64,000 nucleotides of DNA from Clostridiaceae bacterium (GCA_024635995.1 JAGXHW010000024.1:27124-91123), one strand, 5' to 3'; shown: positions 53,743 to 62,620, counted from the stretch's first letter. A program made the numbers and translations. The notes: a model not told the origin generated them from the letters alone.

Positions 53743-53788
53743 TTGACGTTTGCACTAATATAAAATATAATAGTAGTACAAACGTCAA
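53743..53788 (+). promoter_or_regulatory. abiE promoter with AbiEi-type inverted repeat
   Basis: TTGACG (53743-53748), a 17-bp spacer and TATAAT (53766-53771) form the promoter. The arms TTGACGTTTG (53743-53752) and CAAACGTCAA (53779-53788) flank it. AbiEi antitoxins repress their operon by binding such inverted repeats. Confidence 0.85.
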
Positions 53789-53802
53789 TTTCTGGTGGTG
53801 AG

Positions 53803-54399
53803 ATGATGACAAACAAAGAGAGACTAATAGTGCTTATTGATGAACATGGAGGCATTATAACAACAAAAAAGGCTGAGAACCATGGGATCCATCGCCAGTA
53901 CTTAAGCCAACTGGTGGAAGATGGGTTTATTGAACGTGTGTCTCAGGGAGTGTACATCACTCCGGATGTTTGGGAAGACCAAATGATGATTCATCAACTC
54001 AAAAAAAACCTGATGATATATTCTCACGAGACCGCATTATATTTGCATGATTTAACAGATCGAGACCCAATTCAGTATGTTGTTACCGTGCCCCACGGGT
54101 ACAACCCGACAAAATTAAAACGTGAAGGTTTAAAGGTGCATACAATTAAGAAAGAGTTGTTTGAGCTGGGTGTTTGCCATAAAGAAACGGTTTTTGGTCA
54201 TCAAGTTAAAACATACGATATGGAGAGAAGCATTTGTGATATTTTACGTGATCGAAACAATCAGGATGCCGCAGTTATTAATGGGGCTATGAAAGCCTAT
54301 TTCAGTAAAAAAGAGAAAAATTTGAACATTCTTATGAAGTATGCAGGCCTGTTGAGGATTGAAAATGTTCTCAGGCTTTATTTGGAGGTAATGACATGA
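53803..54399 (+). CDS. abiEi: AbiEi antitoxin (type IV toxin-antitoxin)
   Basis: The 198-residue protein has an N-terminal winged helix (RLIVLIDEHGGIITTKKAEN then HGIHRQYLSQLVEDGFIERV, SQGVYITPDVWED) and the AbiEi C-terminal region (YSHETALYLHDLTDRDP ... VKTYDMERSICDILRDR). It should neutralise AbiEii without direct binding and repress its own promoter. It overlaps abiEii by 4 bp (ATGA). GGTGGTGAG precedes the start. Confidence 0.93.
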   Translation: MMTNKERLIVLIDEHGGIITTKKAENHGIHRQYLSQLVEDGFIERVSQGVYITPDVWEDQMMIHQLKKNLMIYSHETALYLHDLTDRDPIQYVVTVPHGYNPTKLKREGLKVHTIKKELFELGVCHKETVFGHQVKTYDMERSICDILRDRNNQDAAVINGAMKAYFSKKEKNLNILMKYAGLLRIENVLRLYLEVMT

Positions 54400-55232
54400 A
54401 GACATCGACACAGCTTAAAGCTTTGATTCGAAATCTATCCAGAGAAAAAAACATAAAGCCAGAAATAATTCTAAGAAGCTTCATGCTTGAGAGATTTTTA
54501 GAGAGAATATCCTTATCAGAATACAAAAATGGATTTATTCTTAAAGGTGGCATGCTCATTGCTGCGATTGTCGGAATAGAGACCAGGTCAACCATGGACA
54601 TGGATGCAACGATCATAGGTTTTCCATTATCAAAAGAAAAACTAAAAAATGTCATTAATCAGGTATTGGATGTACCTATTGACGACGGGGTATCCATGAC
54701 ACTTGAAAAACTTGAAGACATTCATGATGAATCTGATTATCCAGGTATAAGAGTAACCATTATTGCTATCTTAGATAAAACAAAACAAAGAATGAAAGTT
54801 GATGTGACCACTGGTGATCGCATTACACCCCAAGCAATTGATTATCGTTTTAATCTGCTATTGGAAAAGAGAAGTATAGCCATTAAGGCTTATAACATAG
54901 AAACCGTTCTTGCTGAAAAATTGGAGACCATTTTATCCCGAGGCACAACAACGACAAGAATGCGAGATTATTATGATGTTTATATTTTAATGCAACTGTA
55001 TAAACAGGAATTGAGCTGGGACCATCTGAAAGAGGCCTTTAAAGAAACTTCAAAGTATAGAGGAAGTTACATAGGAATAAAATCGGGAGGGTCAGAAATT
55101 GTTCGGATGATCGAAAAATCAGAAGTGTTAAGTAGTTTATGGAACCAGTATTGTTTAAAAAATGAATATGCATCTGAGGTATTATGGTCAGATGCAGTAA
55201 TGAGTTTTAAGAAAGTCTATGATAAGATTTGA
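54396..55232 (+). CDS. abiEii: AbiEii nucleotidyltransferase toxin
   Basis: The 278-residue protein carries the four AbiEii/DUF1814 motifs: FILKGGMLIAAI (about residues 46-57), STMDMDATI (about 65-73, the two metal Asps), KVDVTTGD (about 131-138) and AEKLETILSRGTTTTRMRDY (about 168-187, catalytic Lys/Asp). AbiEii-type toxins are nucleotidyltransferases that block growth during phage infection; related toxins modify tRNA ends. The pair appears intact. Confidence 0.93.
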   Translation: MKTSTQLKALIRNLSREKNIKPEIILRSFMLERFLERISLSEYKNGFILKGGMLIAAIVGIETRSTMDMDATIIGFPLSKEKLKNVINQVLDVPIDDGVSMTLEKLEDIHDESDYPGIRVTIIAILDKTKQRMKVDVTTGDRITPQAIDYRFNLLLEKRSIAIKAYNIETVLAEKLETILSRGTTTTRMRDYYDVYILMQLYKQELSWDHLKEAFKETSKYRGSYIGIKSGGSEIVRMIEKSEVLSSLWNQYCLKNEYASEVLWSDAVMSFKKVYDKI

Positions 55233-55269
55233 TTGTTTAACCCTTAGTAAAATTCTATTTCAGCAACAA

Positions 55270-55345
55270 ATCAAGGAGTGATGACATATCGGAGGTGTTG
55301 GTACAAAACAGTAGCGAGATTCACCGGGGACAACTAGTTTTTGTA
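55270..55345 (+). pseudogene. Asparaginase N-terminal remnant (copy 2)
   Basis: ATCAAGGAGTGATGACAT followed by (I)SEVLVQNSSEIHRGQLVFV resembles the ribosome binding site and first codons of the asparaginase gene at 57626-57700. It has lost its ATG and is more diverged than the remnant at 47141. Confidence 0.65.
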
Positions 55346-55402
55346 ACCTCCTGGCCAGAGATTCATTTGATCTTCACAATAAACAAAAGGAAGGTGACCC
55401 AT

Positions 55403-56102
55403 ATGTCTAAAAGAACTAAGGGAACATGCGGGTATTGTGGCAAAAAACTCACTAAAAACTCCATGACAAAACACATTTTAGGATGCGAAATGCGTCAACA
55501 GGAGATCGATAATGCAATAAACCAAAAGACAACAAGCTGTTTTGTGATGCTCATTAGTGGCAGATACAGCCCCCAGTATTGGCTGATTGCAGAGGTGAAA
55601 GACGGCGCAAAACTAAAAAGACCTGGACCAGTTTTTGCGGGATATCTGGCTGGAATGCTGTGGTCATCTGAGCAGTTTCAATATTGCCGGGGAAAGGTAC
55701 GAAAGCCATCCCCAAGCCACTTCGGGCTGGGGAATTAAAGATAAGGGCATGACTAGTAAGTTGACGGATGTTATTGCACCAGGCATGGTTTTTGAGCACG
55801 AGTATGATTATGGTTCTACAACAACCCTGACCATTTCTGTTTTGGAGCATCGCAAGGGTCCTGCTAAAAAGGAGAAAATCACTGTCATATCAAGAAATCA
55901 TCCAGTGCAACATGTTTGCGATGAATGTGATGAGAAAACGGCCTCAATGATTTGCCTGGAGTGTGCCTATGAAGGGGCAGGGTTTCTATGTGACGATTGT
56001 CAAGCAGATCATGCCTGTGGAGATGAAATGTTATCGCCACTATACAACTCTCCTCGGAGTGGGGTGTGTGGGTACGAGGGAAGCGTTAAATACCCTGACT
56101 GA
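55403..56102 (+). pseudogene. PRiA4 ORF-3-like zinc-ribbon protein, frameshifted
   Basis: The N-terminal part (MSKRTKGTCGYCGKKLTKNS, MTKHILGC, zinc ribbon) runs to KDGAKLK. The rest (DQFLRDIWLECCGHLSSFNI, IAPGMVFEHEYDYGSTTTLT, then a Cys-rich HVCDECDEKTASMICLECAY) lies in the next frame. Removing one A from the run AAAAA at about 55615-55619 restores LKDLDQFLRDIWLE and a single reading frame of about 233 residues. The YDYGSTT(T)L segment is the PRiA4_ORF3-like core. GGAAGGTG precedes the ATG at 55403. It may be a real mutation or a homopolymer sequencing error. Confidence 0.75.
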
Positions 56103-56356
56103 TAAGGCTGATACTTCGGCCACATCTGGGAGATGGTCAAAGTATCAATGAGTTGGCGAAGAGTTGGCGAAAATTCATATTGTGCGGATTGAAAAGGTAG
56201 AAGATTACCATGGTAAACAAAAAAGATAATCATGAATTTGTACTGACTGTTGCTGTACCCCAGGGTCACTGTTTCCAAAGATGAGAAAAAAATGTATGAT
56301 AGTTGAAAGCATGACTCGGAAAAGGATATCTGAGTTGCTGGAACAGGAGAGATACC
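56103..56356. other. Intergenic mosaic
   Basis: Contains a tandem GAGTTGGCGAA pair (about 56151-56172) and a degraded third copy of the 71-bp repeat (56286-56327). No gene is visible. CAGGAGAG before 56357 is the next ribosome binding site. Confidence 0.45.
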
Positions 56357-57464
56357 ATGAAACGATTTGATGAACGGGACATCTTATTTGCCCGTATGAA
56401 CTACACCCCCGGTTCTCCGGAGTACGAAGATTACTATGGGCGCCATCCGGAACTGAAGGAAGTTGACAATGCCTTGCGGGCCATGCCTCCCTTGGGAGAG
56501 CAGGGAAGCGCCACCCATCATCCTGTCCATTCACCTTTGGTAGGATCCGCTTTCCAGTTTCTCTCAGACATCAAACATTTGAGTGAAGGTAAACCTGATG
56601 GAAAAAAAACAGCCCTTCCAGGACCTGAAGAAATGACACAACTTCTGAAAGGCCTGGCAGTTTACTATGGGGCAAAACTCACCGGTGTCTGTGCCATGAA
56701 GGATACCCATTACTATTCTCGCCGGGGACGGGAAGCCCAACACTACGGAGATGCGGTCAATGCCAGTCATCCTTAGGAATCCTTAGGGGCTGGTTTTTGC
56801 CGTGGAAATGGAAAAGGACATGATCTTACGGGCTCCAGGCATACCGGAAAGCCTGGCCGCGGTGAAGGGGTATGTGGATGGAGCTATGATCGGCATGATT
56901 CTCTCCTACTATATTCGTTCCCTGGGGTATGATGCCCGGAACCATATGGACGGAAATTACCTCCTCATTGCCCCTCTGGTGGGTCGGGACGGTGGTTTGG
57001 GAGAAATTGGACGCCACGGCCTGCTGATCACAAAGCCCTATGGTCCCCGGGTGCGGCTGGGTGTGGTCACCACCGATCTTCATCTGGTAACGGATGAGCC
57101 CATTACCTTCGGTATCCAGGAGTTTTGCAATCTATGCAAACGTTGTGCTCTTTCCTGTCCGGGAAAGGCTATTCCCAAAGGCGATAAGGAACTAATTGAC
57201 GGAGACATGCGCTGGAAAATCACCGATACCGCCTGCTATGAACGTTGGCGCATGCTGGGAACAGACTGCGGGGTGTGCCTGGCCAGTTGTCCCTTCAGTA
57301 ATGAGCTGGACCCGTCTTTGGTGGACCAGATGGCTGCTTCGCCTGAGGTTATGAGAAACCTACTGCGAGACTTTAACCAGCAGAATCAGCAGCGGCCCAT
57401 GGTGAAGGAACCTGTGAACTGGTTTGTGAATCTAAAGAATAAAAAGGGTGATGAAGATGTTTAA
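56357..57464 (+). pseudogene. Reductive dehalogenase-like 4Fe-4S protein, broken in the middle
   Basis: The first 139 codons (MKRFDERDILFARMNYTPGS, then YGAKLTGVCAMKDTHYYSRR ... DAVNASHP) end in TAG (56774-56776). The second part continues in another frame: GLVFAVEMEKDMILRAPGIP, then PYGPRVRLGVVTTDL, CNLCKRCALSCPGKAIP and CGVCLASCPF, two ferredoxin-type clusters. Between them ATCCTTAGGA is tandemly duplicated; removing one 10-bp copy restores the frame but leaves a TAG where homologues have a residue such as Tyr. The whole would be about 365 residues, related to cytosolic reductive dehalogenase/QueG-like reductases without a Tat signal. Confidence 0.75.
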
Positions 57465-57527
57465 AGACAAACCAGCAAAACACTGAGAGCTATACCGCTG
57501 CCAAGCATACCAACCAACTTTAGGGTT

Positions 57528-57562
57528 TTCCAACTGTCGCAGAATTTGCGACAGTTATTTTT
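57528..57562 (+). terminator. Terminator hairpin identical to a palindrome in rhuM
   Basis: AACTGTCGCA (57532-57541) and TGCGACAGTT (57547-57556) form a perfect 10-bp stem with a 5-nt loop, followed by ATTTTTC. Bases 57528-57556 match 45051-45079 inside the rhuM coding sequence at 28 of 29 positions. Confidence 0.75.
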
Positions 57563-57586
57563 CAAGGTCCAGGGCTGGAGGTATAG

Positions 57587-57618
57587 TGAGAATACTGACT
57601 GATGTCCTCTTTACGTAC
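57587..57618 (+). repeat. 32-bp direct repeat, left of asparaginase
   Basis: 30 of 32 bases match 58725-58756, which encodes the C-terminal end of the MBL-fold gene (minus strand, VRKEDITQYSQ). The two copies bracket the asparaginase gene. Confidence 0.85.
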
Positions 57619-57639
57619 TACAGATCAAGGAGTGATCAT

Positions 57640-58674
57640 ATGTCCAAAGTGCTGGTACAAGCTACCAGAGGAAACCTGGTGGAAAATATTTACCGTGGTG
57701 ACGTGGTGGTGGTTCAAAGAGATGGAAAGGTTCTTTTTTCACTGGGGGACCCTGAAAAGCAAACCTATTGGCGCTCATCGGCCAAACCTTTTCAGGTGCT
57801 GCCCTTCATCGAGGCTGGCGGTCTGGAAAAGAACCAGATTACACCAAAAGAATTGGCCTTAATGTGTGCCTCCCATGGCGGAGAGCCGGAACATGTGGCG
57901 CTGGTTGCCGGTTTACTGGAAAAAATCGGGTTTTCTGAGTCGGACCTGCGCTGTGGCAGTGCAGCCCCCATGAATAGCGTTGCCATGAGAAAGATGCTGA
58001 AACAGGGTGAAACCTGGAACCAGCTACATAACTGCTGCTCCGGCAAACACGCTGCTATGCTGGCACTGGCAGCCATGAAGAACTACGACCCAGATCATTA
58101 CGAAGTGATCAGCCACCCGGTTCAACAGGAGATGCTTCAGGCAATCTCCCGGGTGACAGGGGTGGTGACGGAAAACATCGGTATTGGTACCGATGGCTGC
58201 GGTGTTCCCATTTATTACCTGCCACTCAGCGCCATGGCCTATGCTTATGCTGGTCTGTCACAACCAAAAACCTATGAACACCCAACGAGGGGCATTGCAA
58301 TGGGACATATTGCCAAGGCCATGACCCGGCATCCCTGGTTTGTGGCGGGTACTGGCAGGCTGGACACCATCCTCATGGAAGTAACCCAGGGAAAGCTTCT
58401 GGCCAAACTGGGGGCAGATGGGGTCTATTGTGTCAGTGTCATGGAAGAGGGTATCGGCATTGCCCTGAAAATCGAGTCTGGTGATGTTCGTGTCATTGAT
58501 CCCCTTATTGTGAAGCTGCTGTACCAGATGGGCTTCATCACGGAACAGGAACGGCTTGAAATGGAGGAACAACTTGACTTTAACATCTACAACCACCGAA
58601 AAGAAGTCATTGGAAAGATGGAGTGCATACAGCGTTTTTCCCCTGTTGTAACAGGAGAGGCTAGGGAGAGATAA
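57640..58674 (+). CDS. Asparaginase (AnsA/PF06089 type)
   Basis: The 344-residue protein matches the asparaginase family of PF06089 type: LVQATRGNLVENIYRGDVVV, YWRSSAKPFQVLPFIEAGG, LALMCASHGGEPEHV, NCCSGKHAAMLALA, IGTDGCGVPIYYLPLSAMA and VAGTGRLDTILME. It hydrolyses asparagine to aspartate and ammonia in the cytosol. AAGGAG precedes the ATG at 57640; the GTG at 57586 lies in the flanking repeat. Two 5' remnants of this gene lie at 47141 and 55270, and the intact gene is bracketed by 32-bp direct repeats, so it has been copied or moved. Confidence 0.88.
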   Translation: MSKVLVQATRGNLVENIYRGDVVVVQRDGKVLFSLGDPEKQTYWRSSAKPFQVLPFIEAGGLEKNQITPKELALMCASHGGEPEHVALVAGLLEKIGFSESDLRCGSAAPMNSVAMRKMLKQGETWNQLHNCCSGKHAAMLALAAMKNYDPDHYEVISHPVQQEMLQAISRVTGVVTENIGIGTDGCGVPIYYLPLSAMAYAYAGLSQPKTYEHPTRGIAMGHIAKAMTRHPWFVAGTGRLDTILMEVTQGKLLAKLGADGVYCVSVMEEGIGIALKIESGDVRVIDPLIVKLLYQMGFITEQERLEMEEQLDFNIYNHRKEVIGKMECIQRFSPVVTGEARER

Positions 58675-58717
58675 ACCACAATGGTGAGTTGGAACGGAGG
58701 TAATGTCACCAAGAGCC

Positions 58718-59632
58718 TTATCCTTGAGAATACTGGGTGATGTCCTCTTTACGTACAACCACGGAGAAATGATCAAAGTCGTAGCGTGCCATTTTATCGT
58801 CCTCATCGTCGTAAGCGTGCAACCCACGATGACTTATGGGAAAGTGATGGGTCTCTTTTACAAGTGATTCCAATGAGTCAATCACTTCTTTGATCAGGGA
58901 TGGTTCGGCAATCAGTTCATTATGAGAGCAGTAGAGGCAGCGAAGAGAATCTGTCAACTTTTCAATTCTTTTCATGGAGTGAATGTACTCTTTAAGATTG
59001 GAGAAACCATAGGTTGGCGAATGAAAGTGGAGACAAATCGGCCCTTTATAGAGGCTGTCTCCGGTGAACAGGAGGCCATTGGCCTGGTCCCAAAGCATAA
59101 TGCTGTCCTGGGTGTGCCCCGGTGTGTGAATTACCTGCAGTTTTCGATCGCCCAGATCGAATACATGGCCATCCTCCACCAGCAGGGGTTCCATCGGCAG
59201 GATGGCATAATTCTGTTGATCAAAAGAAGAAGGTGGTTCACCGAAAAACATGGATTTCTCTACGTTATAAGCCATTTCTTCGATACTGCAGCCTGCTTTC
59301 ATCATTTTAAGGGCATTCGCTTCGTTATAAAGGTACACCTCATCAAACCGATGGTTGTCGGCCACATGATCGAAATGAAAATGACTGTTCACCACAACCA
59401 CCTTACCATCGACCAACTGCTCCACCACTGGCTTAATGTTACCAATCCCCATACCAGTGTCCAGGAGGACCGAATAGGTTTCCCCCTTGATTAAAAATGA
59501 CTGCACTTCTTCAAAATGTTTTGGTTCTGTAATGGCATAAACCTGATGGGGCAGTTGATACACTTCAAACCAGTCATCCTTAATATGAATCTTTTGCACC
59601 TGTCCTTTGGTCATCTGCTTATCCTGTGACAT
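58718..59632 (-). CDS. Metallo-beta-lactamase-fold hydrolase
   Basis: The 304-residue protein has the MBL motif NSHFHFDHVADN (HxHxDH, about residues 82-93), VIHTPGHTQDSIMLW (metal His), GLLFTGDSLYKG (bridging Asp) and a late CSHNEL. The region resembles glyoxalase II/hydroxyacyl hydrolases and related thioesterases; the substrate is undetermined. GAAAGGAG precedes the ATG at 59632. It converges with the asparaginase gene, and its last codons are duplicated upstream of that gene. Confidence 0.88.
   Translation of the reverse strand: MSQDKQMTKGQVQKIHIKDDWFEVYQLPHQVYAITEPKHFEEVQSFLIKGETYSVLLDTGMGIGNIKPVVEQLVDGKVVVVNSHFHFDHVADNHRFDEVYLYNEANALKMMKAGCSIEEMAYNVEKSMFFGEPPSSFDQQNYAILPMEPLLVEDGHVFDLGDRKLQVIHTPGHTQDSIMLWDQANGLLFTGDSLYKGPICLHFHSPTYGFSNLKEYIHSMKRIEKLTDSLRCLYCSHNELIAEPSLIKEVIDSLESLVKETHHFPISHRGLHAYDDEDDKMARYDFDHFSVVVRKEDITQYSQG
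58725..58756 (+). repeat. 32-bp direct repeat, right of asparaginase
   Basis: This is the partner of 57587-57618 and forms part of the MBL-fold coding sequence, so it is probably the original copy. Confidence 0.85.
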
Positions 59633-59705
59633 GGACGCATGCTCCTTTCGTGGTGATGTGATGATTATTTATGTTCCACATAATTGTTAAAAATCCTTTA
59701 TATTT

Positions 59706-60123
59706 ATGAACTCAATTCAAAGCCCTAAGGTCTTGGCAAAGGCAGTGGAAGAATACCCTGGTGCCTTTGCTAATCTGATAGTGAGCCAAAAACATACTTT
59801 GTGCTGATGAATAAATGAACCACTCCCCTTTTGGTGCAATTGGAGGAAAACGAAGGATTCAGGCTGGACGTTGAGAAGATAAGGAAAAGCATCACAGCAA
59901 AAACAAAAAGCCATCATCATAAATTCACCCAATAACCCCACAGGTGCAGTTTACAATCAAGAAGATCTAAGACAATTGGGCCAGATGGCAATAGAGCATG
60001 ATTTTTATATTGTCTCAGATGAAATATATAACTGAAAGAATCAATGCTATGAAACACATCCGTTGCAGCATTCCTAGCAAAAGGAATGGACCGACTGGAA
60101 GAGGCATTAAGCAAGCTGAAATA
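59706..60123 (+). pseudogene. Class I aspartate aminotransferase remnant
   Basis: Scraps of an AAT-I aminotransferase survive in shifting frames: LEENEGFRLDVEKIRKSITA, then IINSPNNPTGAVYNQEDLRQ (the NxPNNPTG motif), IVSDEIY, and at the end AFLAKGMDRLEEALSKLK-stop. The PLP-lysine region is missing, and a stop follows DEIYN. The surviving order matches the family, so the gene has lost internal parts. Confidence 0.8.
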
Positions 60124-60207
60124 AGGCAAAAGGGGAAACATCGGGCCAGTGAAAGAATGCATTAAAAGGACTGTCTCAGAGTTGCCGCAGAACAGGAGGA
60201 GACGTCA

Positions 60208-60975
60208 ATGAACTCGACCATTAATAAAGAGACGCAAACGACCATCGCCCTGTGCCAGTCAAAGGATAAGCTCTTTCATCATGCCCATGTGTTTATCTCC
60301 CTGATAATTTTTCAGGTGATTGGTTACTTGATCTCTTTTCAGGCAGTTTCCCGTGGGTTTGAGTCAGAACACTTTCATTTCTATCTTCGGGGCCTGAACC
60401 CTTTTTTTATTTATTTTTTTACAATTTTGTGGATCGTGATGCAGGGGTGGTCTTTTGCAGGAAATATTAGCCATCAAGAATACCCTGGGTCTAACAATTT
60501 CACCACCTATTTTTCCGACATTGCAGTGCTGGAAATCTACGCACTGGTGGGTGCCTTAACCATTCTATTATCAGTGCCCTTTCTTCAGGTGCTGGCAGTG
60601 ATCTTTTGCCCCGGTCCCATCATGCACCCTGCTTTCACTGAAATGGGATGGATGGAACAAGTTCGTCTTTTCATCAGTGCATTCTTCTACCTTTTGATAT
60701 GTGGTGCTGGGGTCTACACCGTCGGCATTTTCCGGACCCGCTATGAATCACGATTCTTCCTGGGGGTGTTGTTAACAATCACATTGTTGACAGGAACCGG
60801 TGTGGTGGCAGCGCTGATGAGGGGATTTGACTCTCCCCTAGATCTGGCAATGGTTTCCGGCTTCTATCTCAATGAAGTCCGGTTTATTGTCTGGCTCATA
60901 AAGGTGGTGGTCACCGTTGCCGCTTTGTATGGTGTTAGCTGGCTAGGCATTCGAAATATGGAATTGAACAGGTGA
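60208..60975 (+). CDS. Integral membrane protein of unknown function
   Basis: The 255-residue protein has about six to seven membrane helices, for example VFISLIIFQVIGYLISF, FFIYFFTILWIVMQGW, IYALVGALTILLSVPFLQV, LFISAFFYLLICGAGVYTV and FLGVLLTITLLTGTGVVAAL. The His-rich segment ESEHFHFYLRGLNPFF and the GWSFAGNISHQEY loop are distinctive, but I do not recognise the family. AGGAGG lies before the ATG. A REP-like palindrome follows the gene. Confidence 0.7.
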   Translation: MNSTINKETQTTIALCQSKDKLFHHAHVFISLIIFQVIGYLISFQAVSRGFESEHFHFYLRGLNPFFIYFFTILWIVMQGWSFAGNISHQEYPGSNNFTTYFSDIAVLEIYALVGALTILLSVPFLQVLAVIFCPGPIMHPAFTEMGWMEQVRLFISAFFYLLICGAGVYTVGIFRTRYESRFFLGVLLTITLLTGTGVVAALMRGFDSPLDLAMVSGFYLNEVRFIVWLIKVVVTVAALYGVSWLGIRNMELNR

Positions 60976-60992
60976 AGGAGTGTACAACGGAG

Positions 60993-61020
60993 GGTACCTG
61001 GGGACTGTCCCCGTGTAACC
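60993..61020. repeat. REP-like palindrome, copy b
   Basis: GGTACCTGGGG / CCCCGTGTAACC arms around ACTGT; same family as 50885-50913. Confidence 0.75.
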
Positions 61021-61117
61021 TAAAGTTAAGAAGTTGAAAATTCTACTGTTTACTCTAACCTATTACAGTTGATTTGGAATATATCTTGAAGGTAATTCCA
61101 AGTAGAAGGAGGACGGC

Positions 61118-61945
61118 ATGACCCCCCAAATTGCATTGGTTACCGGAGCCAATTCCGGTATCGGTTTTGAAACGGCTAAAGAGTTAGCCATCCAGGGGTA
61201 TTACGTGGTAATGGTATGCAGAAATTTGAACAAAGCAGCAAATAGTGCTCAAATCATTACAGAGGAAACTGGTGCTGCGTTGGATATCATGCAGGCCGAT
61301 TTAGCCTCCTTTTCTTCAATTCGCAATTTTGCTCAAAAATATGTAGATAAGTATGACAGGTTGGACATCCTGATTAACAATGCCGGACTGTTCTCCGACA
61401 GTCGACGACAAACTGAAGATGGGTATGAGTTGACCATGGGTGTTAATTTTCTAGGAACCTACCTGCTCACGCGTCTGCTGCTCCCTGTATTATTAAAAAC
61501 CGAAGAATCACGCATTGTTAATATCGCCTCGGGGGCCGGGTTTTATGGTAAAATTAATCTCGATCAACCCTTCCAAGGACCCCATGGTTTCAAAGGTTAT
61601 TCAGCCTCCAAGTTGGCTTTAATCTGGTTCACGATCAGCCTGGCAGAGGAACTGAAAAGTAAAGGTATCCTGGTAAATGCCGTAAGCCCTGGACGCGGAG
61701 CCACAAATATTTGGAGAGGCAAAAGCTTACTGATGAAAATTGTCCGGCCCTTTATGTTGCGATCTGCGCAATCTGCTGCAGAGTGTGCTAAAACTGGCCT
61801 GTATGTAGCCTTGGCGCCGGAAGCTGAAATCACAACCGGACTGATGTTTGAAAAAAGCAAGCCACTACCTTATAACGACCGCTGCCTGGATCATCAGTCA
61901 AGACAAAGGCTCATGCAGCTAACGCAAAACATAACCAACGTCTAA
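61118..61945 (+). CDS. Short-chain dehydrogenase/reductase (retinol dehydrogenase-like)
   Basis: The 275-residue protein has the SDR motifs LVTGANSGIGFETAKEL (TGxxxGxG, residues 8-24), LINNAGLF (NNAG), IVNIASGAGFYG (catalytic Ser) and YSASKLAL (YxxxK). The order and the R in VMVCRN suggest NADP preference and the RDH/WWOX-like subgroup. It oxidises or reduces an unknown alcohol/carbonyl. GAAGGAGGA precedes the ATG. Confidence 0.9.
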   Translation: MTPQIALVTGANSGIGFETAKELAIQGYYVVMVCRNLNKAANSAQIITEETGAALDIMQADLASFSSIRNFAQKYVDKYDRLDILINNAGLFSDSRRQTEDGYELTMGVNFLGTYLLTRLLLPVLLKTEESRIVNIASGAGFYGKINLDQPFQGPHGFKGYSASKLALIWFTISLAEELKSKGILVNAVSPGRGATNIWRGKSLLMKIVRPFMLRSAQSAAECAKTGLYVALAPEAEITTGLMFEKSKPLPYNDRCLDHQSRQRLMQLTQNITNV

Positions 61946-61967
61946 GGCATACCAATAATCACATGAT

Positions 61968-62570
61968 TTACAACCCCAGATTTTCATCAATGATGATCAC
62001 TTCTCCAGCGCCATCTTCCATATTCTTAAGATAAATATTCAGCGTATTGCATATTCTGTGTGGACTCGAACAGTCATAACAGCGATCACCTTTGACAGCA
62101 CAAGGAGTCTTATAATCAAGACGTTTGGCATTTTGTGGTGCTGCGATATTACGGGCCCGCCATATGGCTTTATCGAGAGTGGGTTCAATCTTGTTGGTGC
62201 CAAAAACAAAATAAACCTTTTGATGCCCATATAGTGAGCCGGCAACCCGGTTTCCTGCTCCGTCAATGTTCACCAGTTCACCGGTTTCTGCAGCGGCATT
62301 AACTGACGTGATATACACATCTGTTGTAAGGGTTTTCAAAGCGATTTCACTAAACGCTACTCCGGTATAATTCGCTGGATCGATCACGGCATTATGGGCT
62401 GACAGTCGTTCGGCAAGGTTCATTGTGGCGAGGGTGACAGAATCACCAAATCCAACGGTGAAGCCTTTGACATTTTCTGCGATGTATTCTGCCGCAGCGG
62501 TTGAGGTTTCAAAATACGAAACCTTGTAGCGGTTGTGTTCCAATGATTTGATTATTCTGTTGCAGTCCAT
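61968..62570 (-). CDS. LUD-domain protein (lactate utilisation type)
   Basis: The 200-residue protein is a stand-alone LUD (DUF162) domain: VGFGDSVTLATMNLAE, DVYITSVNAAAETGELVNID, GNRVAGSLYGHQKVYFVFGT and a C-terminal Cys-rich GDRCYDCSSPHRIC that may hold a cluster or metal. The family includes LutC/YkgG; the role of solo LUD proteins is unclear. The ATG at 62570 follows GAGGAGGG; further upstream in-frame ATGs lie in the 71-bp repeat and have no ribosome binding site. Confidence 0.88.
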   Translation of the reverse strand: MDCNRIIKSLEHNRYKVSYFETSTAAAEYIAENVKGFTVGFGDSVTLATMNLAERLSAHNAVIDPANYTGVAFSEIALKTLTTDVYITSVNAAAETGELVNIDGAGNRVAGSLYGHQKVYFVFGTNKIEPTLDKAIWRARNIAAPQNAKRLDYKTPCAVKGDRCYDCSSPHRICNTLNIYLKNMEDGAGEVIIIDENLGL

Positions 62571-62620
62571 GAGTACCCTCCTCTGTGAATTTGGTGTTAG
62601 TATATCATAATCATGGTATA

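Noticed and set aside
58922..59494. 190-codon plus-strand frame within the MBL-fold gene
   Set aside because: It is antisense to the metal-binding core of a convincing MBL hydrolase on the minus strand.
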